Positions 1-11,600 of a stretch of 64,000 bases of DNA are shown here, piece after piece (positions within the stretch are counted from its first letter, which is position 1; the number at the start of each line of letters is the position of its first letter). Source of the stretch: Harmonia axyridis (Eukaryota > Arthropoda > Insecta > Coleoptera > Coccinellidae); NCBI RefSeq assembly GCF_914767665.1, contig NC_059507.1, positions 8,804,001 to 8,868,000 on the forward strand, written 5' to 3'. The translations under genes were made by a program, and so were the position numbers. A model generated the notes under the pieces. The model had not been told where the DNA came from. It saw nothing but the letters and a program-made list of their open reading frames with translations, and did not search any database.

Positions 1-318
1 TAACCATTTTGATCCCATTGAAAATAAAATACAGAATGGAGAGATGAAAACGTGCATTTTGACAAACATGCACCAAAAATGTTCAAACTTGAAATAACTT
101 GCTTCACGATGAATCAGAAAAAGTTTTATAATCATGTATAATGATTTAATTGAAAAAAATTTATTCAGATGATACAGAGATCATGCTTATTCGGAAAACA
201 TCAATATCGTAATTTTTTGACGAGAAGTATATTTGAGAAAGTCGAAGGAGCCAATATTTCAAAGTAATTTTTTCACTGAAGGATCCATTTTTCTTCAATC
301 ATTTCTCTACTCTGTATA

Positions 319-1775
319 CAGGGTGGCCACTTTTTCAATGGGATTGCATTGGTAACTTTTAAACCACAAGAGTTAGAAGGTCGGTCAAATGTAGAAAAAG
401 TTGCATGCATAGAAGCATTATCAAGCAGTTCAAACAAATCGAAATTATCAGGGCCGGTTATTGAGATATCATAAGAAAAGTAAATTCTGTCATTTTGATT
501 TTTCTTTTTTTCCCACTTTATTTAAAATATTATCAAAAAATGTTACAGGAATTTTTTATTCGACAGCAAATTGTTCTCAATTTGACGTAATCAGATTTCG
601 TATCCAACGTTTCGTGCTCTCTGGGCCACCCTCAACCTCATTTTTTTCAATACGTACCTGTATATTTTATGACACTTTTTGAAATAACTTTCAACGCTGA
701 ATTAAACGATATATCATACAATGACATTCAAAGTTGATTTTCAGGTGATTTTGACCCTTACCCAATTTTCTTTGGGTCGGATCTGTAGTGAATGCAATTT
801 ATCGAAAACTGCTGTTAATAAAATAGTCAAGAGACGCGAATACAATGATTTTAAATTTGAATACCAAGCCTTGCAAAACTTATATCGTAATGATATCAAA
901 ATAAAGTTCGATTCTGTAATTTGTTTCAACGGAACAAATGACAAATCCAACAATAGTGATTTCTCGCGAGAAGATTGAGAATGTATTGGAAGGTATTCAA
1001 GAAGACAAAATAAGCAAATGTATAAGAAGTATGGGTTCCAGAACCGTTAAGTGCATTTTACAAACTGGTGGACATTTCGAACACTTACTTCATTCATTTT
1101 CATTTACTTTCGAATAATCATTCGATTTTTTTTTGTTTGAATGATAATTCGTTTAATTATTATGAATTGAGATATGTAAATAATTATTACTTGTTTCTTG
1201 ATTTGATTCTGATATGTTCCATTTAGTTCAAGATGAGTAAGTTGATTTTCTCATCGAAATGTATTGCATGTTGTTAATTAAACTAATGGTACCTAAATGT
1301 AGGTAATACAGATCCGACCCAAAGAAAATTGGATAAGGGTCAAAATCACCTGGAAATCAACTTTGAATGATATTGTATGATATATCGTTGAATTCAGCGT
1401 TAAAAGTTATTTCGAAAAGTGTCATAAAATATACAGGTCCGTATTGAAAAAAATGAGGTTGAGGGTGGCCCAGAGAGCACGAAAAGTTGGATACGAAATC
1501 TGATTACGTCAAATTGAGAACAATTTACTGTCGAATAAAAAATTCCTATAACATTTTTTGATAATATTTGAAATAAAGTGGGAAAAAAAGAAAAATCAAA
1601 ATGACAGAATTTACTTTTCTTATGATATCTCAATAATCGACCCTGATAATTTCGATTTGTTTGAACTGCTTGATAATGCTTCTATGCATGCAACTTTTTC
1701 TCCATTTGACCGACCTTCTAACTCTTATGGTTTAAAAGTTACCAATAAAATCCCATTGAAAAAGTGGCCACCCTG
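319..1775. mobile_element. Foldback/MITE-like element with ~470-bp terminal inverted repeats (FB1)
   Basis: The left arm (319 to about 793) is repeated in inverted orientation at about 1305-1775 with only scattered mismatches. Both ends read CAGGGTGGCC inwards and are flanked by TA. The paralogous sequence before gene B (about 6,230-6,250) has the same flanks without the element, with a single TA where FB1 has two. That is an empty site and supports a TA target-site duplication. The roughly 510-bp centre contains no recognisable transposase, so this is a non-autonomous element, probably mobilised by a Tc1/mariner-superfamily enzyme. The open frames in the arms are mirror images of each other and are not genes. 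Confidence 0.88.
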
Positions 1776-1841
1776 TATGGGTACTCAAATTTCAATTCAA
1801 ATAATACCATTCGGATCTGATGGATCATTTTTCATTTACAG

Positions 1842-2077
1842 ATCCAAAAGCTGAACATATCTGGACTTCTGGAACTGATATGGGAGAGGAAGGCTCATTT
1901 GTGTGGTTGTCAACTGGAAGACCCTTGAACTTCACAAGTTGGTGTAATGGACAACCAGATAATGCAGGAAAAAATGAGCATTGTTTGGAAATACTTAGAT
2001 TGGGTGTTGAAAATTATGTGTGGAACGACAGATCTTGTCTTAGTGAATATAATTTCATTTGCGAAGTTAAGCAATAA
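1842..2077 (+). CDS. C-type lectin A, last exon only (5' part off the window or lost)
   Basis: This terminal exon encodes the second half of a C-type lectin domain: FWTSG-type core (here IWTSGTDMGEEG), TGRPLNFTSW, the QPDNAG sugar-specificity loop, ENYVWNDRSC and the closing FICEVKQ. It starts after a CAG acceptor in phase 1, as in gene B, and stops at 2075-2077. It is nearly identical to the last exon of B (6304-6539). The sequence from 1 to 318 matches the intron before that exon in B, so upstream exons are expected to the left of the window. In CTLDs, QPD loops usually go with galactose-type ligands. Whether the gene is intact cannot be judged from here. Confidence 0.8.
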
Positions 2078-2950
2078 AGAGTAGAAATATTTTGAGAGCC
2101 TTTTTCTTCATTCTCCATTTGGATACTTTATCTTCAGATTTCAGTAGATACATTATGATAACGTATTGGATAGAATTTATATCACATTCAAATCACTCAG
2201 AATATTTGAAATAAGTTAGTAAATGTCACAGTAGAACTTTTTATATCAAGGTCGTACCTAGCCCAAGTTGTGCCCCTGGGCAGACCCTTTTTGTTTTTCC
2301 CTATGGTGACTCAAATTCAAAATTAAATAGTTGTAAATGAAACATTATCTCCAACATTCTCATTTCACTGAGTAATTCTTCAATGGAATAACAATTTGAA
2401 AATTATACATCATAATGTAAATATTCATTCGAGTTATAACTTTATTTTTTAAATTGAAAATTGAATACTTCGCTGTCGATACCAGCAACTGACAGTCAAA
2501 AGTATAAAGTTTAACTATCGCTATGTATTGTTTGGCTTTAAACTGGAAAACCCTTGATATACACAAGTTGGCCTTCTGGATAATTAGATAATGCATTCGA
2601 ACAAATTTCATATTGAGATGAATATGTGAGGCAGTAAATGAAAAATTCAAGTTGTTTTAATTCCTCTTGTAAAAAAAATCAACGGAAAGCAAATAGGTTC
2701 AAATCTTATCTATGTCCGTTGGATTAATTGCTACTATCAATCATCCTAAGATCCTTGCATATATGCATATCTCAATACTATGATTAGTCGTTATTTATAT
2801 CAGCCAGATTGTTTACATCTTCTTAAATTCATACTCCATCGTCACCGGTTTTACCAATTCTCAAATTGGGAACCATAATTTAAGGCGTAGAAATGGGGGG
2901 TACTGGGGGTAATTACCCCCCCCCCCCAAGATTTTCAAAATATAAAATTT
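2078..2950. repeat. 3' flank of A, duplicated downstream of B (6540-7430)
   Basis: Apart from small indels this stretch is nearly collinear with 6540-7430. It shows that A and B arose by duplication of a segment including the last exon and at least 0.9 kb of 3' flank. It includes a worn last-exon relic (listed separately) and ends in a long C-run near 2920. Confidence 0.85.
2527..2596 (+). pseudogene. Relic of a C-type lectin last exon
   Basis: The bases align with the TGRPLNFTSW...QPDN portion of the live last exons (ACTGGAAAACCCTTGAT followed by a CACAAGTTGG block and GATAATGCA), but the frame is broken. The same relic occurs at 6990-7068 and, better preserved, at 18222-18308, where GQPDNAGNNEHC can still be read. 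Confidence 0.6.
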
Positions 2951-3176
2951 CAGCGGATCTTCGCATATGATCATATGTTTTATGTTGTTCAACATTATAA
3001 TCAGTATCTATTTCCGGTGCAGAATTCAACAACATCCTTCTGATAAAACAGGTGATGTAAATTCCAGGGGAAACACATTCAAATTAAACAGATATATATA
3101 TGTAACACATCTTCGATTTGAATATCTTAGTGGACGTGTACATTTCGAGTTAAACGATACTTATTCTTCGTCTGAA

Positions 3177-6100
3177 ATGAAACAAATTGGTTTTCATGTG
3201 TTTATTTTAGTTTTATGTTTCTCCTTTAATGGTAGGTTACACTATTTTTTTATCAGGCGTACCATTAAAGATCAACTTCTATAACGAAAATATAATCCAA
3301 ATCATTATTTAATACTCATATAAATATCATAAATTATATATAGAAGGATCCCCCCACAGGAACGAAAACCTAACCTCCAAACCTTGACAATTCTCCTTTT
3401 CCCAACTGGTTGTACATATAATCTGTCACCCATATACCTTACGGTAGATTTATCTTGGTTTGATGAAATTTTTCCTCTTCATTCTCTCCGTCCTCATGTT
3501 TGCTGCCTCCTTGATAATTTTTTTGTTTTCTTGATCTCTTTCTCGACTATATCCTTCCTCTTCTTGGCTTTGTATCTTCAATAATTTTTCGCCATATTTA
3601 TTTCAAAAAATTTTCCTCCTCCATTTAATGCGAGTATCCTCACTATCCCAGTTGTGTCTCTCCTATGAAATGCTCTATTCTCGATTCTACCCCAACTCAT
3701 ATCTTATCTCTTCATTTCTCCTTCTTTCCAATCTTGTAAGTAACCTTCACTCCTCTCAAGAAATGTTTATTCTCCGTGTTGTTTTTCACGTCACACATCC
3801 ATAGATTGAATAAAGTGTTATTGCAGTCATTAACACTATGATTTTCGTAATCTCCTTTATTAAGCCTTTTTCAATACATTTTCTATTCAGTGAAGTATAC
3901 AATTTGCTGCTGGCTTTCTCTATTCTCTCCTAAATATCTAGCTCTTGGTTTATATTGTTTTCGATGTTCACGACTAGATATTTAAAATGTTTCACCGTTT
4001 CAATTTCTTCCCCATCATTTCGAAACTTCAACACACCCTCCTGTTCGTCGTTGATTGCCATCACTTTCGTCCCCTATTTATTTCCAAACCATATCTCCTC
4101 AATACACCATGTAACACATCTACATTTCTTTGTTCGCCAAATATTATTTTCTCTGAGAGTTCCTTCGATTACTTGAAAAAAAATCAGTGAGAAACTGAGT
4201 ACACATTCCTGTCCTTATCCTTTTCTTTGTCTTGATCAATTCAAATTATTTTTGAAATAATTCAATTCAGAATATCTATTTATGCTAATAATTGCTTCAA
4301 CCTAATTTGGATTGATTACCCTTTTCTGCAATATTCCCATATTTTCCCTTTTTTCACTGTATCTGAAGGTTTCACTAGATCTATGAACACAAAAGATGAT
4401 TTCTATCCACTTTTCTTGATATTATGAATTATTTTCTTTGATGTGAATTCATGATCAAGGCTTCCTTTCATTAATCCACTCTGAGCCTTATCCAAAGCCT
4501 GAGTCAAGTACAGAAATTATATGCTTGCTTTAGTATCACTCTATCTCTAATTGATATCTTCATACCATCACTCTATTCAAATTATATTTTTCCTAAAAGT
4601 GATCCCTAGATTCATGCACCGAGTTGTCAATCTCATATTCATGGAATGCTATTTAATTGATGTTGATGCTTAATTAATTTACTGTATTTTATATCTTTTT
4701 TCTTCAACTAGGCATACTAACATTGGGCACTAATGATAAAGCTGGACCACTATGGGTTCTACAAATTGGAAATAGAGAAAATGCTCCCATGTCCTCTAGA
4801 GGATTAGTTATTTCACACAATTCCATCGATTCTGCAAACTCTCAGTTGATGAATGGTAAATCTTCAAGATCAAAAATAACAGGTTATTCTACATTGGAAT
4901 TATTTCAGATGCAATAATGGAATACGTCAAGAATCAAAATGTTATGAAGAATTCCTTGCTACCTCTGGTTGAACTCAACGGGCATTATTATTATTTCGAG
5001 AAATACTTCAAGGTAATTCCTAAGATTCTCAAGTTTTGATTGACTATAATATAATGAATCAATCAACAATAATATTAATCTCTCAACAATAGCAAAAATT
5101 TTTAGCTACTTAATGAACATAATAATTTGTTGAAAAAACTCAGTGACTGTAAAATCCCAACAATTCATAATTCGTTTGGTTTATCTTTTACACCAATTAA
5201 AAAACGATTGTGAATTAAAAACGATGAACGCTATGGATTTCGCAAAGTGGTGTCTGTGTGCTTGCCCGAGAGATGTTGGCGTGGACATTAAATCTCTCTT
5301 TGAATCGGCACTGCTTGGGATATAAACTCAATTTTTTCTGTATTCTTAAGTTTCCATATATTATTCGATATTATTGTCTGGATTGAGATATTGGAGGTTC
5401 AGTAACGATACATTTGTTGTTATCATAAATTGAATAGAAAAAAGGTTCGTGCATTAATTGAACACTGAGCTAAAAATTGGCTTGATAATTGTTATTCAGA
5501 TTTTGCAACATCAACAACAACGGTATTCAATTCATTGTCTATTTCTTCATTTCAGTCCAATTATATCAAAGCGATGCAATACTGTAGGGAACATGGCATG
5601 GATCTGCTCAGCATAGAAACAGGCGTAGAAAACATAGAAATTATTGCCTACTTAAAGAAAAATTGTGAGTATAAAAATTCAACACAAAGGATATATTGTG
5701 TAAGACCTGTTTAAAAACCTTTTAATTGTTACCTACTGATCCTTCAGATATAAGCACGAAATATGATATTTTATGATTGCCAAAATAATGTCTAACAGAA
5801 ATTGAAGAAATTGGCTCCCTTCCTGAAACATTCCAATGGTTTTGGTGGCGTCATCCTAGGATGAAACTTGTCTTGGCATAATGTATATTTTATATTTGAT
5901 TGCTGATAACCAGTTCGATCCCATTGAAAATAAAATACAGAATGGCGAGATGAAAACGTGCATTTTGACAAACATGGACCAAAAATGTTTCAACTTGAAA
6001 TAACTGGCTTCACGATGAATCAGAAGAGGTTTTATAATCATGTATAATTATGTAATTGAAAAAAATTTATTCAGATGATACAGAGATCATGCTTTTTCGG

Positions 6101-6539
6101 AAATCATCAATATCGTAATTTTTGACGAGAAGTATATTTGAGAAAGTCGAAGGAGCCAATATTTCAAAGTAATTTTTTCACTGAAGGATCCATTTTTCTT
6201 TAGTACCTATGCACTTCAGTTGATTCTCTGCTCTGTATATAGGTACTCAAATTTCAATTCAAAAAATACCATTCGGAACTGATGGATCATTTTTCATTTT
6301 CAGATCCAAAAGTTGAACGTTTCTGGACTTCTGGAACTGATATGGGAGAGGAAGGCTCATTTGTGTGGTTGTCAACTGGAAGACCCTTGAACTTCACAAG
6401 TTGGTGTAATGGACAACCAGATAATGGAGGAAAAAATGAGCATTGCTTGGCAATACAAAGATTGGGTGTTGAAAATTATGTGTGGAACGACAGATCGTGT
6501 CTTGATGAATATAATTTCATTTGTGAAGTTAAGCAATAA
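3177..6539 (+). CDS. C-type lectin B, secreted, 215 aa, five coding exons
   Basis: Exons are 3177-3231, 4712-4855, 4909-5012, 5556-5664 and 6304-6539. Their phases (1,1,0,1) join into one frame of 216 codons. Exon 1 encodes a signal peptide (MKQIGFHVFILVLCFSFNG). The next two exons give a variable N-terminal region containing PLWVLQIGNRE, the counterpart of WLLHIGVRE in D-G. The CTLD follows: YYYFEKYFK, AMQYCREHGMDLLSIE, FWTSGTDMGEEG, QPDNGG, WNDRSC and FICEVKQ, with the four standard cysteines. It has no exon-2 counterpart, unlike C. A degraded LINE occupies intron 1, while intron 3 is only 53 bp. It lacks the extra C-terminal cysteines of C-G. Function is inferred: extracellular glycan binding, perhaps immune recognition. 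Confidence 0.8.
3335..4690 (-). mobile_element. Degraded non-LTR retrotransposon (LINE) in intron 1 of lectin B
   Basis: Read on the minus strand, several reverse-transcriptase blocks survive between stops and frameshifts: a QSGLMKGSLDH block followed by FVFIDLVKPSD (cognate to QxGFRKGRST...FVDLEKAFD), then KVMAIND...VKHFKYL, then a degenerate RRNEEIRYELG C-terminal block. No intact ORF remains and the ends are not clear. The clade is unresolved. It lies antisense within the lectin gene and must be spliced out for B to be expressed. Confidence 0.65.
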
Positions 6540-7430
6540 AGAGTAGAAATATTTTGAGAGCCTATTTCTTCATTCTCCATTTGGATACTTTATCTTCAGA
6601 TTTCATTAGATACATTATGATAACGTATTGGATAGAATTTATATTACATTCAAATCACTCAGAATATTTGAAATAAGTTAGTAAATGTCACAGTGGAACT
6701 TTGTATATCAAGGTCGTACCTAGCCCAAGTTGTGCCCCTGGGCAGACCCTTTTTGTTTTTCCCTATGGTGACTCAAATTCAAAATAAAATAGTTGAAAAT
6801 GAAACATTATCTCCAACATTCTCATTTCACTGAGTAATTCTTCAATGGAATAACAATTTGAAAATTATACATCATAATGTAAATATTCATTCGAGTTATA
6901 ACTTTATTTTTGAAATTGAAAATTGAATACTTCGCTGTCGATACCAGCAACTGACAGTCAAAAGTATAAAGTTTAACTATCGCTATGTATATTGTTTGGT
7001 TTTAAACTGGAAAACCCTTGATCTACACGAGTTGGCCTTCTGGATAATTAGATAATGCATTCGAACAAATTTCATATTGAGACGAATATGTGAGACAGTA
7101 AATGAATAATTCAAGTTGTTTTGATTCCTCTTGTAAAAAAAGTCAACGGAAAGCACATAGGTTCAAATCTTATCTATGTCCGTTGGATTAATTGCTACTA
7201 TCAATCATCCCAAGATACCAAACTTTTTCGCATATATGCATAAACTCGATACCATGATTGGTCGTTATTTATATCAGCCAGGTTGTTTACATCTTCCTAA
7301 ATTAATATTATAAAACTTCATCGTCACCAGTTTTCTCAATTCTCAAATTGGGAACAATAATTTAAGGCGTAGAAATGGGGGGGTACTGGGGAAAATTACC
7401 CCCCAAGATTTTCAAAATATAAAATTTCAG
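6540..7430. repeat. 3' flank of B, duplicate of 2078-2950
   Basis: This is a near-identical copy of the flank of A. It contains the lectin last-exon relic at 6990-7068 (same block order, frame broken) and ends in a G-run/C-run palindrome near 7375-7410. Confidence 0.85.
6990..7068 (+). pseudogene. Relic of a C-type lectin last exon
   Basis: This has the same decayed segment as 2527-2596, duplicated with the A/B flank. The ACTGGAAAACCCTTGATCTACAC block corresponds to the TGxxL(N/I)(F/Y)T coding region of the live genes. Confidence 0.55.
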
Positions 7431-8530
7431 AAATCTCGAAAAGATGATGAACGAAAATGTCCCCATAAAATAAATAAATAATAATCATTTTACTTCCCTT
7501 CGAAATCGACACGTCAGTAAAAAATCGTACCCCTTTACGGTTTATGAGTTTATTATCGCTTTCAAGATGGGTACTTTTATTGCACTACGAGCTCTTCTTT
7601 GACCGAGGTTTATTATTTTCCTTTATCTGTCCGCTTTCTCGGTCTCGCCTCTCATCATCTGTGATTTTTGCATTCGTCATCTGTATACACTTACCTGCTG
7701 TTTTTGGTTTTTTGTATATTTGTTGAAGACATCGGTTTTGAATTGACTATATCTACAGGGTGTTCCTAAATTGAAGTTACAAATGAAAATTGCAGATTTC
7801 TCGGAGCATTAGAAAAAGTGCTGTAACATGAGTCCACAAACGCTTTTTTGGGATAGAGGTGTTAAAGTTCATTGATATCCTAATTTTGAATGCAGGGTAA
7901 ATTTTTTCTGGGTGTCCGCTTCTCTCCTCCAGAATTATTTTTTCGAGAACCATTGGTAGTTAAGAGAAAATTGAAAAGAAATTCTGGTTTATTACTACAC
8001 TTTTTGTTTTGTGGTAGTTTTGTCGTATCTGCAATCTATTTTTCGAGAAAAAAATCAAACAGCTCTCTAAGTACCTAATTCTCAGAAAAATCCAAATTAT
8101 TATAAAGATCTAGTTAGGTAGCTGTCATAAATGAATTAATTATAAGTTTTGGTACATATTTGCCAACTCTGTAGCGAAGATTAATGAAGATTCGATAAAC
8201 TGGTTAAGCATCACAAAAAGTAGGACTTCAAGAAACACACTGTGTATCAAAAGCAAAGCGTTTGCAGGCTCATGTTTATGGGCCATTTTATTTTTAAAAT
8301 TATCCAAGGAACCTTTCATTTTCATTCATAACTCCAATTCAGGAACAACCAGTATGAGATAAGAACAATCGAATGGGTATTGAAAAAAAATATTTTGAGT
8401 GATTTGGTTCCAACTTCGTTATCAAACCTCTTTTTCTCACATTAAGTATAGATTGAGTAAACAATGTCGTCAAAAAATGTTTTTTCGATTACCCCCCCAA
8501 GAAAAAAAAAGATCTACGCCCTTGTGTAAT
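7431..8530. other. B-C intergenic stretch with an intron-2-like lectin relic
   Basis: I see no gene here. From about 7758 to 8330 the sequence follows the order of landmarks found in intron 2 of D-G: CAGGGTGTTCCTAAATTG, a TTTGTCGTATCTGC block, GAATTAATTAT, then GAAGATTCGATA. That suggests the remains of another lectin gene. The stretch starts near a GGCGTAGAAATGGGGGG motif (about 7366) and ends near an inverted CTACGCCC (about 8516). These may be the ends of an unidentified insertion, but the match is too short to call. Confidence 0.45.
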
Positions 8531-8537
8531 TTTGCAG

Positions 8538-8545
8538 TATAAATA
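8538..8545 (+). promoter_or_regulatory. TATA box of lectin C
   Basis: TATAAATA lies 74 bp upstream of the ATG at 8612. The same sequence at the same distance occurs in D, E, F and G, embedded in a conserved TTTGCAGTATAAATATGAAG block. An initiator-like stretch (TAGTACCCGTTAAG) lies about 30 bp downstream. Confidence 0.75.
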
Positions 8546-8611
8546 TGAAGATACACATAGCTTAATATAGTAGTACCCGTTAAGAATAATATTCAGATCT
8601 CTGATGTGAAA

Positions 8612-11600
8612 ATGTTCAAAACATTCATTTTGGTTTCGTTATTTCTCCATGTCTTCGGTATGTTGTATCCATAATTTTATTCTTGATTTGTGAAAAATAA
8701 CTATCGCCATTTTTTTCTCGTATCATAGAAAATAATGTAGTGAGAATTAATTCACTGTGTTTTTGTACCAAATTTATGAGAGCTTGTTTACCGAACACAC
8801 ATGGCTCTATCATTTCGACGCAATGCTTAGAATTTCTGAATTTTGAGAGGGGAATAAAGTCAAACAACAAGGTTCCACTAACTGATAACGAATCGTTGGT
8901 CGAAATCAAATATGTTCGTCCATCTGGCAGTTCGATAACTCCCGAACGAAAAGAGCTCGGAACTTCAAATTTTCAGGGTAGGTGTGGATCACGAATGATG
9001 CAGTTTTGATCCTTAATGGGCATAATGTAACTAGGGGTTTCGTAAATGTAGATCGCGTTAATAGAACCATTGAATATTCATGCATAATATCGAAATTTTA
9101 CTTCCAACCACAAATTTTCTGAAACATAATTTTATAATTGAGATATTTTGATTCTTTCGGTAGGGTATCATACAAATCGTGCTAGGACTGCACTTCTCAT
9201 TTCAAAAACATCCTGAAAAATATTTGCCATGAAGTTTATACAGGATGTGCAAACGAAAATGAGGGATTTCTCGGATAAGTCCCAGAAGCATGGGCCGGAA
9301 ACGATTTGGTTTCGAGATACTGGTATCTCGAAAAAAAAAAAATAATAAACACCTGGGTGTAAATCTACAGGGTGATATTTTTTTGGAACAGTGCCTGTAT
9401 TTTTCCTTCATATAACTTTTTTTGGTGGATCACTGGTAAATTGAAAAATATCCCTGTAACTTTGAAATATTTATTTCCCATTAATTAATCAGTCATCTAT
9501 TCCACTGATAAAGTCAACTAGCGAATTTAGTTAAAAAATCTCAAAGTTTCTTATTTTTCGTCTGGACATACGAACACAATTGAATGCTACCAAAAACGCT
9601 CAATCACTAAATCTGGCGTATTCCAACTCAAAATTGAAATTTCAAGATGTTTTCTCGAATTGAATTGTCAAAGCAGAAGTTAATGTCAGTTATATTGATA
9701 TTTGTTTGAAAAAAATTATGAGGGGATGTTGATGAATTATGGAAGTGGAGAAATTCACAGAAAAAGCATGCGTTATCTTTCGAAAATGAGAAATTTTTAT
9801 TTCAGCTTATAATTCTTCTGGAAGAAACTATACAAATTCGGCCTTGAAGATAGGAGTGAGGGTGGTTACAAAGGATGGTAATTGCAATGGTAGCCAACCA
9901 AATTCCAATATATCTTTTCCAAACAGTGGGCAAATATCTGCAGGTGAGCAATAACAAATAATCAGAAGAATATGAAATACTGCAGTAAATTAAATATTTT
10001 TTTTTTGTTTTAGGGAAACAGTCGGACTCTCCCAAGAAGATAAAATTTTCTGGCATTCCTTTAGTTGATCTTGGCGGCCATTTTTACTATTTTGAAACAT
10101 ACTTTAAGGTAAGAAAACAAATAAACTGAAACACAAATATATTCTAAAATAAAGAGTAGATTATGGGGATATGCTCAATTTTTTCAACATTGGTTCATTT
10201 ATAGAGATTTTTTTCGCAAACATTAGATGTTGCTTATGATATTTATATAAAACAAGAAATAACGCACCTTGTTCTATTTACAGAGTCTTTATTTATATCA
10301 ACAGAAATAACTGTGCTGTGAAAATAGCTCGGAAAATAGGTACTAAATAACACTACAAAGATGGAAATAAAATGAATAACAACGAACTTACACTGGCAAC
10401 GGTCGAGAGAGAAGAGTGAGAGTATCGTTTAGGATTTCAAAAAGTGCACAGAGCATACATATAATGCGCATGACGCACATAGAATACAATTTTGTGTACT
10501 GGGTTACTGGGTATAAATTCCAACAGAGATTATTCACAATAAACCAAAATTTAGTGGAACTCTATAAGGAAATTGATGATGATTAGTCCATCTAGGATTT
10601 TGCACTAAAGTGAAGTCGTTCCGAGTTGAAACAAACCGATTCTTTTTGAAAATCAATAATCGATGTTGAAATCTATCCTGCTTTCTTGAATAGTTTGGCA
10701 ATCTGAAAAATAATTTCATTTATAGGAAGCCACTATATCCTTTATAATTATTATTCTCGATGTAGATCATAATAATTTTTCAAAAATTGCATCCATCCAA
10801 AATTCAATTATAATTTCCATCAAAATCAATTATTTTCTCAATCCCATAGGCTAATTTCTTCAAAGCAATGCAATTCTGCAGAGATCGTGGAATGAACCTA
10901 CTGAGTATTGAATCTGAAGATGAAAATAAAAGAATTTCAGAATATCTTTTAAAACATGGTATGTATTTTTCGTTAATTGAATTCATTCCTCGATATCAGG
11001 TCTATACAGGGTGATTCACCGGGATGGCCTATTAGACATTTATGGAAAACTAATCATAATTTTGAGCTGAAAATTTGCATATTGGGGTTTGAGACAATGA
11101 TCTTTATCCATAAAATATTTTCAGATCTCTACAACTTCCGGTTATACCGGAAACAGACTACTACTTCCTTATTAAAAATGGCACACCCAGTATATTATTA
11201 CATAATTAGATAGCTTTTTTGATGGCAATTACGGCAATATGCCATATCTTGGGAAAAACTCAACGGTTCATGAGTTATTGGGATTCTTATGAAAAAAATG
11301 GTGGCGATGAGGACTCACATTTTTTTTAATATTACCGCAGAAAGAGCTTTTTCCAAAAATTTTTTTTTTTTTAGATTCCGCAAATACTTAGTATTTGCCT
11401 CGGTATTTGCAGTAAACTGAACTGGGGGAAACATATAGATAAGACTCTTTCCAGAGCCACGGCGGCTCTGTGGGCATGCAAAAGACTCTTTGAAGTGAAA
11501 CCGAAAATGGTACTGTGGTTATACACAGCGGTGGTACGCCCTATTGTCACCTATGCATCTCTAGCATGGTGGACAAAAACCGAGGAGGTCACCACACGCA

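Noticed and set aside
461..1854. Open frames on both strands in and around FB1
   Set aside because: They are mirror images caused by the inverted repeats; no domain, and the B paralogue lacks them.
3384..4190. Plus-strand frames in lectin B intron 1
   Set aside because: They are antisense to a degraded reverse transcriptase and have no exon signals.
8140..8325. Minus-strand 61-codon frame before lectin C
   Set aside because: It lies within the intron-2-like relic and has no protein features.
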